Origin: Epiperipatus broadwayi
Taxonomy: Eukaryota > Onychophora > Udeonychophora > Euonychophora > Peripatidae
DNA length: 64,000 nucleotides
Direction of reading: 5' to 3'
Assembly: GCA_028023455.1 (NCBI GenBank)
Contig: JAQFVV010000279.1
Coordinates: 1,116,001 to 1,180,000, forward strand
The notes under the pieces: generated by a model
What the model was told of the DNA's origin: nothing
What the model saw: the letters and a program-made list of their open reading frames with translations, nothing else
Database searches by the model: none
Position numbers and translations under genes: made by a program
Shown here: positions 23,301 through 37,082 of the stretch, piece after piece
How positions within the stretch are numbered: position 1 is the stretch's first letter
Layout of the letters: each line of letters begins with the position of its first letter

Positions 23301-24670
23301 GTTCATCATTTTGTTTGTTAGTACAGTCTATTAAAATATCCTTTCAACTTAATTTTCTCCTTAATCCAAGTATAACATATATCAGCTTGATATAATTATA
23401 TCACTAAACAATTTTATGACTTTGCATATCATCATCTAAACAGATACTTTAATGCCGATAAAGGAATATAAAATAACATCTCAGGGAATTTAAAAACACA
23501 CTTGAATTACATAAAATACATTGGCCCATAATTTATAATTTTAATTTATAATAAAATGTAATGAGATAAATTGACTAAATGCATTACTGTGTTTAACCAT
23601 TAGATAATGACAGAAATAAGGTATTTTAATCTCACATCATCATCTAACAAATATACTAATTGGTCCACCTTCCTAATACGTTTATCAAGTAGCGAATGTT
23701 ACTTATAATGTTTGGATTAAGAAAACAAGATTATTAGACACCAGAAAATTTGATATTATAACTATAAAATAATATATCTACTTTATAATAGATGTATGAA
23801 ATGTGGAGATGTGGAAATTGAAACACGAATGTATACAAGAATAACTTAAGACACAGTTTTATTAAATAAACAAATCATTTATTATACTGAAAATTTAATT
23901 TAATATATTTATTTACAATAAGACTGCCTGTATTAATAATTTTAAATTCTCAATCAAACCTTGGACATCAGTTTGGAATTATCCCTATTATATTACATTA
24001 TTTATACCTTTTTGAAATCAAAATTAACAACAAAACATGATTATTCTAACTTTGAATACCTGCTTTGCTTAAGTGTTTCATTTAAACATATCATTAACTA
24101 AATAATATATTATATTATTGGTACAATAAATATTTATGAGAGGATATTATATTGATTAATAAAATAAATCAAGCTACCATATTTGGCCATCAACAAAGCA
24201 ACTTTCTCTAACTAATTAAATAATCATTTTTAATTACATATAACTTTCACACATAACAATAGAATCATATTCATTCTGATGTTTTGATGATTTATAACTC
24301 TGTATTAAATTAATATAATATGTTTCAAAACATATATTTCCCATTCTTAATTTCAATAACTCTATACTTTTATATCCATGATATTGTCTATATTATGCAT
24401 GTGTGTCCAAGCAACAATAATAGAAAACAATCTTTTTCACACCCTATCCATTCATTAAAAATATTAAACAATTACTTCATTTCTGACAATGTTGTAAACC
24501 AACCAACAAAATAAAACACTAATATTATATCAATAATTTAATTTAACTATTTATCTGGCCACATACTATATAACACAGAGCAATATTTTCATGATTATAT
24601 AAACTAAATGCTCAAAGGGTAATTCACACGAGGAGCAAATAAACTCTTTGCTTAACACTTTGACAAACTT

Positions 24671-24888
24671 ATCTAATTCTGAAATACACTGTTAGTGTGG
24701 GCCTTTTCCTCATCACAAAGACTCTAAGAAAAACATCACTTAACTTCCTAAATATCCTTTCATTCTTCAATAATAACTCATCTAATTCTGAAATATACCA
24801 TTGGTGTGGGACTTATTCCTCATTCACCAGGGCTTTAAGAAGAAACATCACATAACTTCAAAACTATCCCTTCATAAAACACTTATAA
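24671..24888. repeat. 109-bp imperfect tandem duplication in LTR copy C
   Basis: The block beginning ATCTAATTCTGAAATA occurs at 24,671 and again at 24,780 and carries ACATCAC and ACTTC landmarks in both units. LTR copy B has a single unit at about 8,567-8,660, so the duplication is specific to copy C. Confidence 0.75.
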
Positions 24889-27104
24889 TATAAACTAGGC
24901 TCTACTCATGGAAAAATTATTACAATATACTATATAGGCAAAATCTTTTATCCCTACAAACATAGAACACATTCAGAATAATTTCCATTCCCAAAGCTCT
25001 TCTACATATCTAACATTAAATATACATGCTGGCAGATAAATACATACATATAACCTACTAATCGGTTCAATTCTTTAGAATATGACAACATCCGAAATTT
25101 ATACATAAGATATTCACAAACTGAACTTTTATTAAACAAATGTTATAATTGTGCAAAATAGACAGACACATGCGTAAGTAAGAATATACAAAAAAAAATT
25201 AATTCCAAGTTATATATTATGCAAGCAACACAGTAATTAAATAATACATTAAGGTATAACTTTTAATTCAGAATAAACTTTAAATTATTTTTAAAATTTA
25301 ATAGTTATAATTATTATGAACCAGATTTTTTTACCATCTCTAGCAGACTATTTCTATTATATGTTCGTTGATTTAAAAGCCAAAATTATCGCTTTGAGAT
25401 TTTAAATTATACAAAATAAATGTAAACCTCTCTCTAACAATACAATAATAAAAAACAACAACAACATATATTTCTTTCCTTTATCTTCATAAAGAAAATT
25501 AAAACATATTTGAATAAAATCAATTTTTTACCAGCGTATCCACCATTTGTGAGTACACGTTCTGAGATGATCTAGGAGTTCATACAGCCCAAAATTATAA
25601 ACAAACCATAATAATAAATATGTCTGTCTATCTATCATATACATTGATGATGACAAGTAATAAAAAAATTAAAGAAACAAAAGTCATTTGTTTTTTTTTA
25701 ATTAAAATAAAAATGTTCACTTGCAAGGTCCTCCTCCATGTTTATTGAATGATATGTAGATAGATTCCAAACTGAGTTTGAACATAAAATGAATTTCTGT
25801 AGGATAACCAAAAAAATTATAATGTAAATATAATCTAGCATCTCCAATGTTCTAGCATATCTATTTGAGCTTACTACATCACACATAAGTAATCAATTTT
25901 TATTATGATGGAAATATGAAAGACATTTTTAGCTACTGTTGTACAAGAATTATTTAATTCACTCCTTAGTAGTTTTTAAATTAAGTAAGCAATTGATCCT
26001 AATAAATTTTTTAAATAGCATTTGTTTTTCCGACATTTTATAAGCTAGTATACATATAGTTTATTTTTAAATATTGCAAATTAATACATCATAATCCGTT
26101 GGTAATTCCACAACTAGTAATAATTTATTTTCTAAATGCATCTATATTGAAGAGAACAGAAAAACACCACATTCCCATCCTTCCATCTGATTTAAGTACA
26201 TATTTAATGAGTAGTATCCTTTGGTTATTTGGAGTAATTCACATTTTATTTTTTTCATAAAACATATATTATTTTTAGGAATACTAAATAAATAAATAAA
26301 TACTGTCATTTCTCCATAATGAATTTAAGTATGGCATGATACATTAAAATACACATATCCTTTAAATTTTATATTTAACTTTTATAAAAGCAAGACATAA
26401 AATATAGTGAAACATTAAAATAAATTCTGTAAAACTGTTCTGCACACATTTCCAAGAGATATTATATGACACACATAGATTATTTAAATAATTATAAAGT
26501 TCATGCATTTTATTTTCCTTAATGATAAGTAAACACAATAATGCAAGCTTAGTATTATCGATATAGATTTTAAAATATTAATAAGTATGAGGAGGTTAAT
26601 TCAATCATTTAAATTAGGTAATGAAATGAAAAACTTATAAACCTTCTTAGATTCTAGCCTTGCATTCCAAGTGAAGACCTTTCCGTAATGAATTTCCTAT
26701 GACTTTTCCAGAAGATTACTCCAAAGCTTTTTTAAAATTAATTTTACTTCAGGAAGAAATGTATATTTGTTACAGCAGGAAAGTGTAATATAATGGCTAC
26801 AATTATATACAATAATGAGCAATTTTTAATCTAAACTATATGTTAAGTAGATATCCCCCCCATCAAAAAGGTCATTTCCCTTCATAAAAAAGATTGACTC
26901 CCATCTTTTTTGCACTTAAGCTCATTACAAATACAAGAAATCTTTTCTTTTAAAAAAAATCATTCTGATTTTTACAATTAAATCAAGACAAAAAAAAAAC
27001 TTTTACAAACTTGAAAGAAATGAATATTAATTAACTGTTAAACAGAAATGATTAATAATTTATTTAAATTGTAAAATAATCCACTGATCCAAATATCGAT
27101 TAAT

Positions 27105-27167
27105 CATTATATATATATATATTTATATTGTAATTATAATTGAAATAATATTTTTAAATATATAGTA

Positions 27168-27221
<54 letters not shown>
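27105..27221. repeat. (TA)n arrays in LTR copy C
   Basis: Short (TA)n at 27,105-27,122 and a longer one at 27,171-27,221. The matching place in copy A (about 1,004-1,013 and 3,958-3,976) is where the RTE LINE is inserted. Confidence 0.9.
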
Positions 27222-27225
<4 letters not shown>

Positions 27226-27554
27226 TAATTAAAGATAATTACTGTAATTTAAATGTCTTCATGTTATATGCACTATTGCTTAGTGTTATTAAGAGTTGAA
27301 AATGAAATGAAACATAATACAGACATACATGCATGCACATGTACTGCAATCTAAATATTAAACTGTCTTGACTAAATATAATTGAGATGGCTATTAAAGT
27401 TGATAAAAGGATAGATATCAATGAATAAGGGATTAGGAAACCATTCAAACATATATTAAACACTAACATAAAATAAATTTGCATCCTCCAGACAAAATAT
27501 ATTAATTCCTATAATAAATAACCCCTCTTTCTTGCATTAAATACTTCATTAACT

Positions 27555-27740
<186 letters not shown>

Positions 27741-27904
27741 GCTTATAAAGTGGTTAATCAAATGCATAAGCAATCAACATCAAAAGATTTAAACAATTTC
27801 CAGTAAAATTTTTAAAATTCTAAGGCTATTTCATTTTTTAATACAATACAACTATTCACTACAGATACAAAATATTCCACTTCCTTTTGCCCATTCAGAG
27901 GGTC

Positions 27905-27907
<3 letters not shown>

Positions 27908-27982
<75 letters not shown>
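27908..27982. repeat. (TA)n at the LTR C boundary
   Basis: About 75 bp of TA directly outside the TGTGACC end of LTR copy C, as at copy B. Confidence 0.95.
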
Positions 27983-27985
<3 letters not shown>

Positions 27986-29165
27986 CAAACAACACAATGT
28001 TAAATATTCAAAAAAAAAAATATTTTTGTCAACACACATGTGAATTTAATGAATAACAATAAGAGTTGAATGGAGATTTCATTGAGAAGCTATAAATGTA
28101 AAATACTATGGAGATCAATTACTTAATAAAAGGTAAGGGCTTGCAATGACTATGTTTTACTATTACTCATTTTTTTCAGCACATGGATATCTAGCAAAGT
28201 TTTACTTTTGCTAATGTCACCTTAATCACCAAAAATCAAATAAGTTTTTATTTGCCGTGAACATAAATAAATAATGCATGAGTAGATAAGGCACCTTCCA
28301 ATGTTTTACTCATTTATCACTTATATTTAGTAGTTTTTTGCCTAATGAAAACCAATAGTAAGCACGCATCTGTAAAAAATGTCTTAAGAAAATAGTAACC
28401 TTTCTTTTTTTTCCATATGTCATAGCATTGCCGAGACGCGAACCCACAACTGTCTGCAACCAACTACTTGCTTGTATGACGGCTGTGATACTTCTTGGCT
28501 AACAATGAAAGTAACCTTTCTGGAGGAAGAAAACAACACTTTGACAGGATAAGTATTTTTATAAGTGTTATTAGTCCATGTCAGCATTATTTGCAGAAAT
28601 AATCTTTCAAACTCAACACAGACTCTTCAAAAACTTATACACACATCAGTAGAATACATTGTCAGTCATATTAACAGAGTTTAGCTAAAATTAAATCAGA
28701 GTAAGACTTTTTAAATAATTTATCTTATTAACAAAATAAGATTATAAGAAGTCTGTTGAGTGTAATTAATGTTAAGAAATGACTTGTGTATACATTTGTT
28801 ACTTTTTTTCTGGTCATATTTTAATTTACTAGTATTTCATGAAAATATTGAATCTCTTTTAGAGACATTTTTTTTTATTTATAATGCATACATATATGCT
28901 TAACATACAGTGTATGTGTAATATAATATAAATTGTTAGGATACATTTTTATCAGTATTTATGTTAACATGAAGGCTTTAAATGATCAAAATTTTTGATA
29001 TTATTATTATTAGTGAGGTATATATTTTGTACTTGCATATACTTTGAGATCATTCAGTAATCTGGAGATAAGTTTAAACATGTTATATATATATATATAA
29101 ACTAACTCAAGGAAATCTAAAAATAAGGTTTTATTTAATAAATTTATCATTATGAAATATCCTAA
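27983..29165. other. AT-rich spacer with one GC-richer island
   Basis: No reading frame of note. A GC-richer island at 28,425-28,515 reads on the minus strand as a GTTAGCC start and ends in GGGTTCGCGTCTCGG, which resembles an RNA polymerase III B box (GGTTCGANTCC) about 55 bases downstream. This could be a remnant of a tRNA-derived SINE. I cannot fold a cloverleaf, so no tRNA is called. Confidence 0.4.
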
Positions 29166-29169
29166 AAAA

Positions 29170-29880
29170 ACTGGTATATAGGACAATGGTAAAATTTTCA
29201 GGAGTTGTTAGGCAGGAAGTTCTTGTAAGAAAAGAAATAGTCAGTTGATAAGTACACCACTGGTTCTTATCATCAATGATGATTTATTGAATATTAATCA
29301 AATATTAGGAAACATTTTAATATACTAAATTGCAAAAATTATCAGAGATATGTTTTTCCTTATCCACCTAAATGTGTATATGGCAGACATAGAACACTTA
29401 AGGATAGACTCATAAGGACAAATTTTTGTATTAATTTACACAAGAAATGTGATGTTTTTTTTATAAAATGATAAAAGATGTCTAACATGCAAAAATATTG
29501 TTACGAATTTGGTTCAGAAAAAAAAAACACTCTTGATTTTAAATATAGTATATGCCAACTATATCAATTGTACAAGTATGAACATAGCATGATTAATATA
29601 ATATAATGGGTGCTTGAGTAAATGAGTCTCCAAAAAGTTTACATTTAGACTAACTAGCCATAGGTTTGATATTTTACATAAAATGAAACAGACCAGTTTT
29701 TAAATATTTTGTTTCACTTGATCACTCAATTTATGACTTAAGAATGGTTATATTTGAGGATAAATATTTTTCCATGGGGAAGAGGAAATAAAATAAAGTT
29801 TTTTTTATTTTTTAATTTAAGAAATTACATTTTCATGGTGTCAATATGAATATAGATAGTATCACATCCTTGAATTGTAT
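29170..29880 (+). pseudogene. Heavily decayed Penelope-like element fragment
   Basis: No long ORF survives, but frame-hopping recovers a PLE C-terminal layout. YPPKCVYGRHRTLKDRLIR (from about 29,360) matches the connector form PPxxxxxRxRNLxDxLVR. RCLTCKN (about 29,476) is the CxxC motif. SLHLRLTSHRFDI (about 29,635) is the arginine and histidine part of GIY-YIG, and PVFKYFVSLDHSIYDLRMVI (about 29,695) is the PVxxHFxxxxHSxxDL part. The YIG core itself is lost near 29,607. It differs clearly from the other PLE copies, so it belongs to a different and older PLE lineage. Confidence 0.6.
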
Positions 29881-29889
29881 AGTTTCCTA

Positions 29890-30034
29890 AAGATTTGTTT
29901 ATTTATTTATTTTGGTTCTTAGAGATCTGTTTTTAGTATTCTATTTTTTAAAGCTGAATTATGTGTTATTTTTTATTTTATATGTGGACTAGTAAAAAAT
30001 GTTTAGCAATTTTCATATATAATATTATGTATAT

Positions 30035-30078
<44 letters not shown>

Positions 30079-30083
30079 ATATT

Positions 30084-30123
<40 letters not shown>

Positions 30124-32820
30124 AAAGTTTATTTGAAAGTTTTTATATTTTTTGTGTAATTTCTTTGTACAAGATGTTTGTTTAGAGTCAATTATATTGT
30201 ATATACATGTATTGAGGTAATTTTTAATTTGTGTTTGCAATTTTTTTATATCTGTAGTATTTTGTAGAGCTTTACATGTATTTTAAAGAATTTTATAACA
30301 ATGTAATTAGTGTTTTTGTTGTTGTTTTAAAACTATAAGTATGAGATATTATGATTGATAAGAAATGTTGTATAAGGAATGTGTTATAAGAGGAGATTTT
30401 GTAAAAAAAAAATTAAAAAAAGATTTTAAAAGAAAGAATTTTCATCTATAGGAATTAATTTTATCTGATATGTGAATGTTTGTAATTTTTTAATATCTAA
30501 ATTCTGGAAATAGCCAGTTTTCTGTGCATTCTGATGAAAAACAGTCTGTGCCATTACAATTTCGTCAGTAGCTAAATTTGTAGTAATGTGCATGAAATGA
30601 AAGAAAATGTGGAACAAAAATCATCATCACATTTTTTTTAAATAGGAAAGGAAGCTGTAGGGCACCCAAATTTAAACCCTACAGGATCATGTTCCAAAAA
30701 CCTAAGACAGAAAGAGAGGGGGGGCAACAGTTATGTTCTTTATTCATGTGTGTGTTGATAAAACTCAAAAGAGTAGTACACACCTTCTTATTCAATAGTT
30801 AATTTTTATATAGGGTTATGACACATATATAGGCAGTTTGTGTGACAAACTAGTTAGTTATCATTTTATATTTCAAATAGTAACTTTCTTTAAAACTAGT
30901 CTGCATTTGCTAGGTTCTAATGTTTTTTATCTGTCTATTTTTTTTTCTATTGTTATGTTTGGGGTTTGAAAGTTGTAAAGATTTAAATTTAGATATTAAA
31001 ATTATAATTTTTAAAAAACATTCAGATTATTTTAATCAGCCAGTTTTTATAAATTGTTTGAATGATAAAGTGTGTGTGTACATTGCATAAAAAATCTACA
31101 TTTATTACATATTGAAAAAAAAAAGAAAATCTGTTAAATTATTTATGTTTTACTCAATAAGTTTGTGTTATAAAGATTGTTTGTTGGGTTAAAGCTTAGG
31201 CAATGTGATAAGTATGGCATTAAATTTTTCCCATCAGTTTGATCAAGGAAAAAAAAAACTCAAATTTTCAGGTATGACATTTTGTGACAGATATGTGAAG
31301 AGAAAGGATTAAAACAATGTTACTTCAAAACAGGATAAATCTGAATCATCGGGATAGTGTGATTTTTAATATGTTTATAGAGAAAATCACACTAGGAGTA
31401 TAATTAAAGGATTTGCTGAAAATAGAAAAAGAAACAAAACATTAAAACAGTCTGAAAAATCAGTTAAAAAGGATTTTTTTAATTTTTGAAACTAGAAAAA
31501 GACAAGCATTTTAATTCTGCCAGATATCAATTTAAAATCTTTTTTTTTTAATATAAAGTTTTTTTTTTGAAGATTGAAAACAGAATGGCAGATTAAATAC
31601 ATATGTATCATCTTGTGTTTGCTGACCCACCATGTACCCACATATTATATAGGAAGAAAAAAAAAGTTTCTTGTCTGAAATTAAAAAAAAATACTACACC
31701 TTGTGACTGATTGGGAGAAATGTGATATTTTAAGTAAAAGAAAACATTCACCTGCATTTGAAATCTGAAGCAAAATAATTAATCTCCTAATAAGTATTGA
31801 ATCAGCTAGACCAGTTATTCCAGTGACTGAATTTAAACCCAATAAATTTATAAACGGGAGAACAACTGATATACTCCATTTATTAGAAGAATTATGTGTA
31901 ACAGGAAGGACAGAAACAGTTCCAGTGCCATATGAGTCCTGCTGAAGCAAATCATGACCATAAAATTATTATAAGTCTTAGGAAAAGAGACAATTCCAGT
32001 GAATCATGGAAATTGTTTGCTGCAAAAATATGGACATTTAACAAGCTAAGTTTGAACTCTTGGAAGCCTCCAGAAAATAAAAGGGACAGGTAATATGAAT
32101 TTTCATTATATATTTTCTTTTATGATATTAGAGACTATTGGTAAAAATTTGAGCAGTAAAGTTTTCTATTTTTTTCTCAGAACTTTAAAACAACCAAAAT
32201 CGATTGAAACCAAAATTTTCTTCAATAAAAATAGTTATAACCTTGAGTAATAATTGTGTGTATTCTAAAACTATTATACCCCACTTATTAATGAAGTTTA
32301 TTTTCTAAAGGGTATTATTGTATATTAATCTGAAATTATGAAATGTTTGTTAATATGTAAAATATGTTTTTGTATTATTATTTTGTTTTTAAATAATGTT
32401 TATTTATAAGGGAGATAAACACACACACACACACTGTAATATATTAACTTATTACATGTATATAATGGTGTGTGATTGTGAAAACAATAGACATATGTAG
32501 CATTAAAATATTAGTTTATTTTTGTTTCAATTTAAGCAATAGTGAGTTTAGTAGTATCTTAGAAAAAGGGGGGAGAAACAATTTAAAAACTTGTTTCTGG
32601 AAATCTTGCTCTTTCGATTCCACTAACATTTTTCTCCTTAATCATTCTACTTTACATGTTAGATTATAAAAGTATGTGTGCCAAACGAGTGATTATTTTT
32701 TATATGAAATATTTCCTTGTGGATTGAAAATCTTAGCAAATTGGGTATCCATTTTAATATACATTATATCATTAAAGGGAAAGGGGGAAGAACTTAAAAT
32801 TAATATTATGATTTCAAAGT
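29890..32820. other. AT-rich DNA, no recognised gene
   Basis: Contains palindromic (TA)n blocks at 30,031-30,126, a purine run GAAAGAGAGGGGGGGC at 30,710-30,725, a (CA)n at 32,420-32,434 and many homopolymers. The 31,700-32,090 interval is slightly richer in G+C, with short frames on both strands; none has a recognisable domain. Confidence 0.6.
30031..30126. repeat. Two palindromes built on (TA)n
   Basis: TATGGCATATA...TATATGCCATA spans 30,032-30,082 with a pure TA centre. It is followed by TTTTTTTATATA...TATATTAAAAAAA at 30,083-30,127. In each the unique flanks are reverse complements of one another. Confidence 0.75.
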
Positions 32821-32825
32821 AGTCA

Positions 32826-33052
<227 letters not shown>

Positions 33053-33059
33053 GTTTCAA

Positions 33060-34140
33060 AGTAAACTTTATTAGGCAAAAATAGGTTAGATCATATCAGG
33101 TTGTACATTGTATAATATATTAACAAACTAAGAGCTATCATTAATTACAGAAAGAAACACTTTTTTTTCTATTAGAGTATTTAGTACTTGTTATTGTTTT
33201 CATACTTCAGTTCTTACTGTTGGTTCATTCTGGATTTCCATTTTTTTCTAAGGTTATGTTTTGTGTTTCCATTATAATGCTGCTCTTATTCTGAAGAGAG
33301 ACCAAGTGGCAGCAAAAATGTCTGGTGGTGCAAGAATATTGTCCCTTTCTTTAAGTTTTTCAAGCTTGTTATGATATGTGTTAGGATGTCTTCTTGTATT
33401 GTTTCCTAAGGTAAATGTACATCTGGTACACCATAAGGCATATAAGCTGAATGTAGCTGCACAGATTGTTGGTATTTTGGTTTCCTTGAATGTTTTCAGC
33501 ATTTTTTCTATTGTGGTATCATTTTTCTTATAATTTGTTTAACATCAGTTCTCTAACTTTTTCTAGGCCTCTACCATAGTGTATCAAATGTTCTTGTGTT
33601 TCTTTTTCCCTATGACACAAAGAACATATTGGATCAACATTTAGGTAGAATCTTTTGAAGCAAATGAAATGTGCTGTAGGTAATGCATTAAGATTCAATT
33701 TGAGAATGAAGTCAAAAATGTTTGGTTCTAGTTACCATATTTTGTATTTTTTGAGTAGCTGGATATTATCTATTCCCAGTACTGTTAGCTTATTATTATC
33801 TTCTTGGTTCTGAGATAGAAAATCATGTATTTGCCAATAAGTGTATTTAATAGGGCTCTTAAGTGTTATTTTATTTTTAATGCTTCCAATATTTAGTAAT
33901 AGTGTATTTATATAATTATCTGTGGGAGGGGGTCAGTCCGTGGGTATGATTTTTAGTTTTTGCTCTATGTTTGGAAACCGTTTAAATATGGCAATCAGTA
34001 GATTTACTGTTTTTGTGTGTAGAAAGTTTGTATTGCATGCAGTCCAAGGCCATTCCATTTTGTTGGTTGGTTTAGTTGCTTCATTGAGATTTCTACTACT
34101 TTCCTTTTCCATAGCAGCTTGTTGCACAATGAGTTAATTG
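33060..34140 (-). pseudogene. LINE C-terminal domain relic with CxxC-H zinc finger
   Basis: On the minus strand, frames separated by a few stops give MEWPWTACNTNFL, LEPNIFDFILKLNLNALPTA, FICFKRFYLNVDP and ICSLCHREKETQEHLI (finger at about 33,580-33,640). This order matches the zf-RVT-type C-terminus of several LINE clades, downstream of the RT: LNALPTxxxL, then DPxCxLCxxxxETxEHLxxxC. The last Cys is not clear here. No RT palm is present, so it is a 3' fragment. Stops are at about 33,948, 33,737 and 33,530. It closely resembles 53,900-54,480 on the other strand. Confidence 0.6.
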
Positions 34141-34296
34141 CTGAAATAAATGCTTTTGTGAAATTTATTATTGGCAAATAGTAAGTGATCTTTGTTATAA
34201 TAAGCTGATTGTATAAAGATACTTTGAGTAGATTGAGAGATAGGATTTTGAGAGTGATTCCATGATTTTCTCTGCCTCTGCTTTAAGTTTATTTTA

Positions 34297-35850
<1,554 letters not shown>

Positions 35851-35853
35851 GTT

Positions 35854-35857
<4 letters not shown>

Positions 35858-35928
<71 letters not shown>
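35858..35928. repeat. (TA)n arrays left of PLE2
   Basis: TA at 35,858-35,896 and 35,900-35,928, split by TTGTA, immediately left of the inverted arm of PLE2. Confidence 0.9.
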
Positions 35929-35929
<1 letters not shown>

Positions 35930-36308
35930 CAAAATAAATGTCCGCTAATATTAATAATACAATAACAAAACTTAAATATATTGCAAACAACGGTAAACAA
36001 TTTATAATATAATATAAATAAAAACTCAATAAAAACTCATAAAGAAATATTTTCGATTATATTCATAATCATTTTCAACTCAACTTTCAAAATGGAATCA
36101 TCTATTACCAACTGGAAACACATGTCGATTTAAATATCCCACAATTCATTAATTTTAACATTTGCTGACTGTCTGTTTATTATCGTATTTTTATACCTAC
36201 TAATAAAAACTGCCTCTTTAATTTTTCTTTTTTCATTATCTCTCTCTTGTCCTAAAATGTTTGTTTTATTTATATCAAAATCAAACTTAAAATTACAATT
36301 TCTATCAA

Positions 36309-36884
36309 GTGGTTTGTCAATTTAGTAAGAAAATTAATAGAAATACTGGTGATGAAGAAATTAAGAATAAGAAGTGGAGTTCTTTGCCTTTTTTTAATAA
36401 TAATCAAGTAAAATTTATGAAAAAAGTTTATAATGGTATATATAATGTTTCTTTTTATGGATCAGGTAATTTAAATAGAATGATTAATAAATCAAAAGAT
36501 AAGTTAGAAAAAAATAATGTGAGTAATATAATTTATATAATTTTTTGTGGGTGTAACTTATCATATATAGGGGAATCTAAATGTAATATAGAGAAAAGAA
36601 TTAAAGAACATAAATTGTTATATAAAAGAGTTTTGAAAAATGTACAGATATGTAATGATAATAGTCATGAAGTCAAGTTATATACTGGATCTGTTTTTTA
36701 TTATCATGATAGAAATTGTAATTTTAAGTTTGATTTTGATATAAATAAAATAAAAATTTTAGGACAAGAGAGAGATAATGAAAAAAGAAAAATTAAAGAG
36801 GCAGTTTTTATTAGTAGGTATAAAAATACGATAATAAACAGACAGTCAGCAAATGTTAGAATTAATGAATTGTGGGATATTTAA
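36309..36884 (+). pseudogene. PLE2 connector and GIY-YIG endonuclease
   Basis: About 191 codons open up to TAA at 36,884, with no ATG where the frame opens (it begins inside the junction with the inverted arm at a GTG). Connector residues KKWSSLPFFNNNQVKFMKKV match PLE1's KWISIPFISNQQAKLINKLY. The nuclease shows CGCNLSYIGESKCNIEKRI, an EHK motif and the conserved Glu of KIKEAVFISR, ending VRINELWDI. The GIY-YIG domain looks undamaged, but the RT is missing, so the copy cannot move by itself. It is the closest relative of PLE1 in the window. Confidence 0.85.
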
Positions 36885-36935
36885 ATCAATATGTGTTTCC
36901 GGTTGGTAATAGATGATTCCATTTTGAAAGTTGAG

Positions 36936-36964
36936 TTGAAAATGATTATGAATATAATCGAAAA
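36936..36964 (+). ncRNA. Hammerhead-like core in PLE2 tail
   Basis: TTGAAAAT (36,936-36,943), a perfect hairpin GATTAT-GAAT-ATAATC (36,944-36,959), then GAAAA (36,960-36,964). This is the hammerhead order (CUGANGA, stem II, GAAA) with C to U and G to A deviations in the core. The inverted copy at 36,051-36,080 preserves it. PLEs are known to carry hammerhead ribozymes; activity of this variant is doubtful. Confidence 0.4.
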
Positions 36965-37049
36965 TATTTCTTTATGAGTTTTTATTGAGTTTTTATTTAT
37001 ATTGTATTATAAATTGTTTACCATTGTTTGAAATATATTTAAGTTTTGT

Positions 37050-37051
<2 letters not shown>

Positions 37052-37082
<31 letters not shown>

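Larger units (their letters stand above)
35963..37051 (+). mobile_element. Penelope-like element PLE2, palindromic copy
   Basis: Plus-strand PLE 3' portion (36,308-37,051) whose last 345 bp (36,707-37,051) are repeated in reverse complement at 35,963-36,307, giving a giant hairpin with a 399-bp centre. The switch point at 36,307 falls inside the GIY-YIG domain. Arms are about 95 percent alike by eye and both run into (TA)n outside. The tail carries TTGAAAAT, a perfect 6-bp stem and GAAAA at 36,936-36,964, resembling a hammerhead core. Confidence 0.85.

Noticed and set aside
28425-28515. A tRNA gene
   Set aside because: A B-box-like motif is present, but acceptor, anticodon and D stems cannot be paired.
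31681-31950. 89-codon minus-strand ORF
   Set aside because: No recognisable domain, no conserved neighbour, and a plus-strand frame across the same bases is about equally open. Probably chance.
33922-34137. 71-codon plus-strand ORF starting MGGGQSVG
   Set aside because: Antisense shadow of the LINE C-terminal relic on the minus strand.
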